A stretch of 64,000 nt of DNA from Craterostigma plantagineum. Its lineage: Eukaryota > Streptophyta > Magnoliopsida > Lamiales > Linderniaceae. Positions 61,601 through 64,000 of the stretch are shown piece after piece. Position numbers and translations under genes: made by a program. Location: assembly GCA_027422505.1 (NCBI GenBank), contig JAPQWV010000660.1, forward strand, positions 124,001 to 188,000. The letters are read 5' to 3'. The notes under the pieces were generated by a model. The model was not told the origin of the DNA, did no database searches, and worked only from the letters and a program-made list of their open reading frames with translations. How positions within the stretch are numbered: the stretch's first letter is position 1; the number at the start of each line of letters is the position of its first letter.

Positions 61601-62823
61601 ATGAGGACTAAGGTTGGGTATAAATGTGGAAAAGATAAACTTAAAACGGAAATGAGAGGACAACAACCCACCTTAGTAGTCCCATAGTGCATTCCAAAAC
61701 ACCGACCATAAGTGCCAAAAGTATCGCAAGATCAGTGTATAGCTGTTCAGACGAGTCGACTATGCTTGTCAGAATGTTAGACACTAGGAGGGATGTTAAA
61801 GCCACCGGCCCAATCGCTAGTTGCCTCGACGATCCAAATATGGCATAAATGAATACAGGCACAAAACCAGAATCTGCAAAATAAATTTGTGAAGTCTTCT
61901 CAGCTTTGAAGACACTAATTCTAAAGGATAAGCAGCAAAACTCCCTAAGCCAAGTGCAAGAACTTACACAGTCCATAGATTGGGTGAAGTCCAGCGAGCT
62001 TGGCATATGACATGGACTGTCGGAGAATCAGAAACAGAAGCTTATTAGGTGTTCAGAAGTTGCAGCAATCGACTGATGAATTGAATTGGAAAATACAAAT
62101 GTAAAACAGGGGAGTGCGTAGAATAAGACAATAGAGGCTGATTAAAGTTCAGACCAATCACATTAAAATTGTTTGCAAGTTCAGACCAATCACATAAACA
62201 CACTATCGTTGCTTCATGGTTGGGTTATTCCGACCAATCAGACGACGAGGGTATTAATCACATCAGGGAAAAGGTCTGACTGATCAACTTTGAGCCAATC
62301 ACACAGCAGGTGAAAGATACTTTTGCATCTCTAACTCAGAATCAGAACAGTCAAATGAATGATAATTGTTGAGTTGCAGTCGTCCCACATCTTATTCTAC
62401 CCCACACTACCTTAAAACAGACGATTTCGTAAGAAACAGAGACATTTGGCGAGCGAAAGAAGATCGCATGAAAAGCTGAAAGAAGGGAACTTTATCGTAA
62501 AAATTGACCTGGGGAACGAGCATGACGCCGACGGTCGTGCCGGCGACGAGGTCAGGCTGGAGATACTCCCGCCATTTATACTCGCTCATCCAACGGTAGC
62601 AAGGGAACAGCGTTTTGATCCAGTCCGTCCACGTCATCTGCCTCATCTTGGCCCTCCATTTCGCGGCCAAGGAAATCGACGGCGCCGATAGAGACGCCGA
62701 CGACGACGGCGTGGAGGTGGGATGCTGCAGCTGGATAATCTTTAGAGGCCTCTGCGACAGGGACGTGAGGTCACGCGCGCTCGGCGACGCGTATGCGTGA
62801 CCTCTGCTCATGCCCTCCTCCAT
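58632..62823 (-). CDS. SULTR4: SULTR4-type vacuolar (tonoplast) sulfate transporter
   Basis: Seventeen exons: 62823-62509, 62016-61968, 61873-61672, 61586-61418, 61301-61236, 61152-61045, 60932-60826, 60725-60660, 60582-60521, 60400-60273, 60103-60062, 59940-59824, 59733-59682, 59548-59410, 59321-59233, 59146-59070 and 58967-58632. They sum to 2124 nt, 707 residues. The SLC26 core includes the MSYAKLAGLHPIYGL signature, IFGSSRQLAIGPVALTSLLVSN, LGWLIRFISHSVISGFTTASA, AILESVGIAKALAAKNGYELDSNQE and PTTGSFSRSAVNHESGAKTGLSG. The cytosolic STAS domain contains MAPVTYIDSSAVQALKDLYQEY. Identity runs closest to Arabidopsis SULTR4;1/4;2, which export sulfate from the vacuole. The Asn-rich C-terminal tail ends in EQPLLANKE. 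All phases close exactly, so the gene looks functional. Confidence 0.95.
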
Positions 62824-62973
62824 GAATCAAATGAAAGAAGGAAAAAAAAAAAGGGAAAATCGAAACAGAGCCTTCAAGCTAAAATCAGCTGCAAATTGTT
62901 GAATATTTGGATGGTTCTGCTTCTTGGCGACTTTTCATTAATTGGCGAATCAGGTCTCGTGCTGACTGTTCTG

Positions 62974-63008
<35 letters not shown>

Positions 63009-63504
63009 TTTCGTACGTAACGAACGTCGACTTTTCTTTTATTTGTTTATTTCTTTAAAATAAAGTAACAGACTTCGTAAATAATTCTTACACTTCGTAA
63101 ACTCACAGATAGCCACGAAACAGAATCTTAGGGAAGAGAAGGCGAGCGATGAGGACCATAAGAAGCACCAGAAACGGACAAGTTAGCAAGCACGTGGATA
63201 TTAGGATCGATGCTTCGTTAGCTTTAATGTTACATTACTAATCATTATTAGCTTTGCTGTAATAAAATTACTTGGATGTGGCAGTAAAGCTAGGTTCTTT
63301 TTCTACCAAGCGATGATGTTGATGTACATCGACGCTTTCATGTGGTTGGAGTGTACGAGGACAGTTTTGCGTCTAAGTTCAGAACAAGGTCCTACGTGTA
63401 TGTCCTTTCGTGCCATGTTGGGGTTCCAAAGAGTCATCTAATTTTGAACGTGCAAGTAACTAATCGCTGCAAATTAATAATAATAACTAGTACCTTCCGT
63501 ACTC
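62824..63504. other. SULTR4 promoter region with (TA)n
   Basis: A (TA)n run of about 14 units lies at 62977-63004, some 155 bp upstream of the SULTR4 start codon. The rest is unique AT-rich DNA without a gene. Confidence 0.6.
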
Positions 63505-63507
63505 TAA

Positions 63508-64000
63508 GGGGGTGTTTGTTTTGGGGTGATCCTCCAAAACATCACCGTGATCCTTCTATCGCTTCCTAATCACCACGTTTGTTTAGCGTGGGTGATTAGT
63601 CATCGCCGTGATGGAGGATCACCGAGGTGATCAAAACGGGGTGATATTCCAGCTTTTGGATCACCCCCAAAAAGCAGGGTGATCCTCCATCACCATGATG
63701 GGGTGATATTTTCAGTATTTATTTGGACAAAATTATCCCTTGTCTTTTACATTCATTCCTTATATACCCTTATTCCTATTTTGAATTACATAATCAACAT
63801 ATTTAAATCTTAAAAAATATATGTTAAATGCTAAAATATAAAAGAAGTATGTTGTAGGATTATAGAAAATACTTATAATTAATAATTGATTAAAAAGCTT
63901 AAAAACTTAAATAATTAATGAATAATTATATCAAATACTTATATTTAATAATTGGTTATCTATGTTTAAAGTCTAAAAAAATATAATAATTCTATTGATG
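63508..64000 (+). mobile_element. Left end of a PIF/Harbinger-like element (right end outside window)
   Basis: GGGGGTGTTTGTTT at 63508 directly follows TAA, matching the PIF/Harbinger pattern (terminus close to GGGGGTGTTTGG, 3-bp TWA target site). The next 200 bp form an imperfect palindrome of GGTGAT/ATCACC blocks (GGGGTGATCCTCC, GGAGGATCACC, and so on), a usual subterminal feature of these elements. It then becomes AT-rich. No matching right end is seen, so length and coding content are unknown. Confidence 0.6.

Noticed and set aside
62382..62392. GTCCCACATCT, close to the snRNA promoter element
   Set aside because: No TATA box at 25 or 34 bp and no snRNA-like sequence downstream; it lies in SULTR4 intron 1.

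Overview
This window is nuclear DNA of a flowering plant, almost certainly a eudicot. The evidence is spliced genes with AT-rich GT-AG introns, plant-only families (phytolongin, CASP-like, WEB, SULTR4, DMS3), plant-type snRNA promoters (USE plus TATA) and a plant transposon load. I cannot fix the order from sequence alone. Exon boundaries come from GT/AG sites, reading-frame phase and remembered family alignments; no search was run.

Layout. 1-8.4 kb: DMS3 (minus, 3' end cut by the window edge), a U4 snRNA gene, a phytolongin, an uncharacterised plant membrane protein (minus) and the ER chaperone BiP with an unfolded-protein-response element in its promoter. 8.9-15 kb: three minus-strand genes, a BCS1-type AAA-ATPase, a plastid-type 6-phosphogluconolactonase and a START lipid-transfer protein. 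15.4-22.4 kb: a decayed block with a hAT transposon (TIRs and perfect 8-bp target duplication, broken transposase), an NMD3 pseudogene, an LTR-like stretch and a caffeate O-methyltransferase pseudogene. 23-24.6 kb: RPS4. 25-29.4 kb: a Mutator-like element with 9-bp target duplication, filled with GGTAC-centred tandem repeats. 29.4-34.1 kb: a broken RPL9 copy split by an LTR, joined to the 3' half of a biotin carboxylase pseudogene, then a LINE/SINE-like insertion with 15-bp target duplication. 34.6-43.8 kb: intact RPL9, an UNC93-like protein, a small predicted-myristoylated acidic protein, a UFM1-type C78 peptidase, a U6 snRNA gene and a Bet v 1 family protein. 44-64 kb: a WEB coiled-coil protein, a plastid-envelope-like protein, a CASP-like gene with a decayed tandem copy, actin, EXO70, a SULTR4 vacuolar sulfate transporter and the left end of a PIF/Harbinger-like element.

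The genes are mostly independent housekeeping units with their own promoters. The clearest functional link is U4 and U6 snRNA, which pair in the U4/U6 di-snRNP and here lie about 40 kb apart on the same strand, with the Pol II and Pol III promoter spacings respectively. I found no clearly new multi-gene system. The most unusual parts are the GGTAC-repeat Mutator element and the RPL9/biotin-carboxylase composite.
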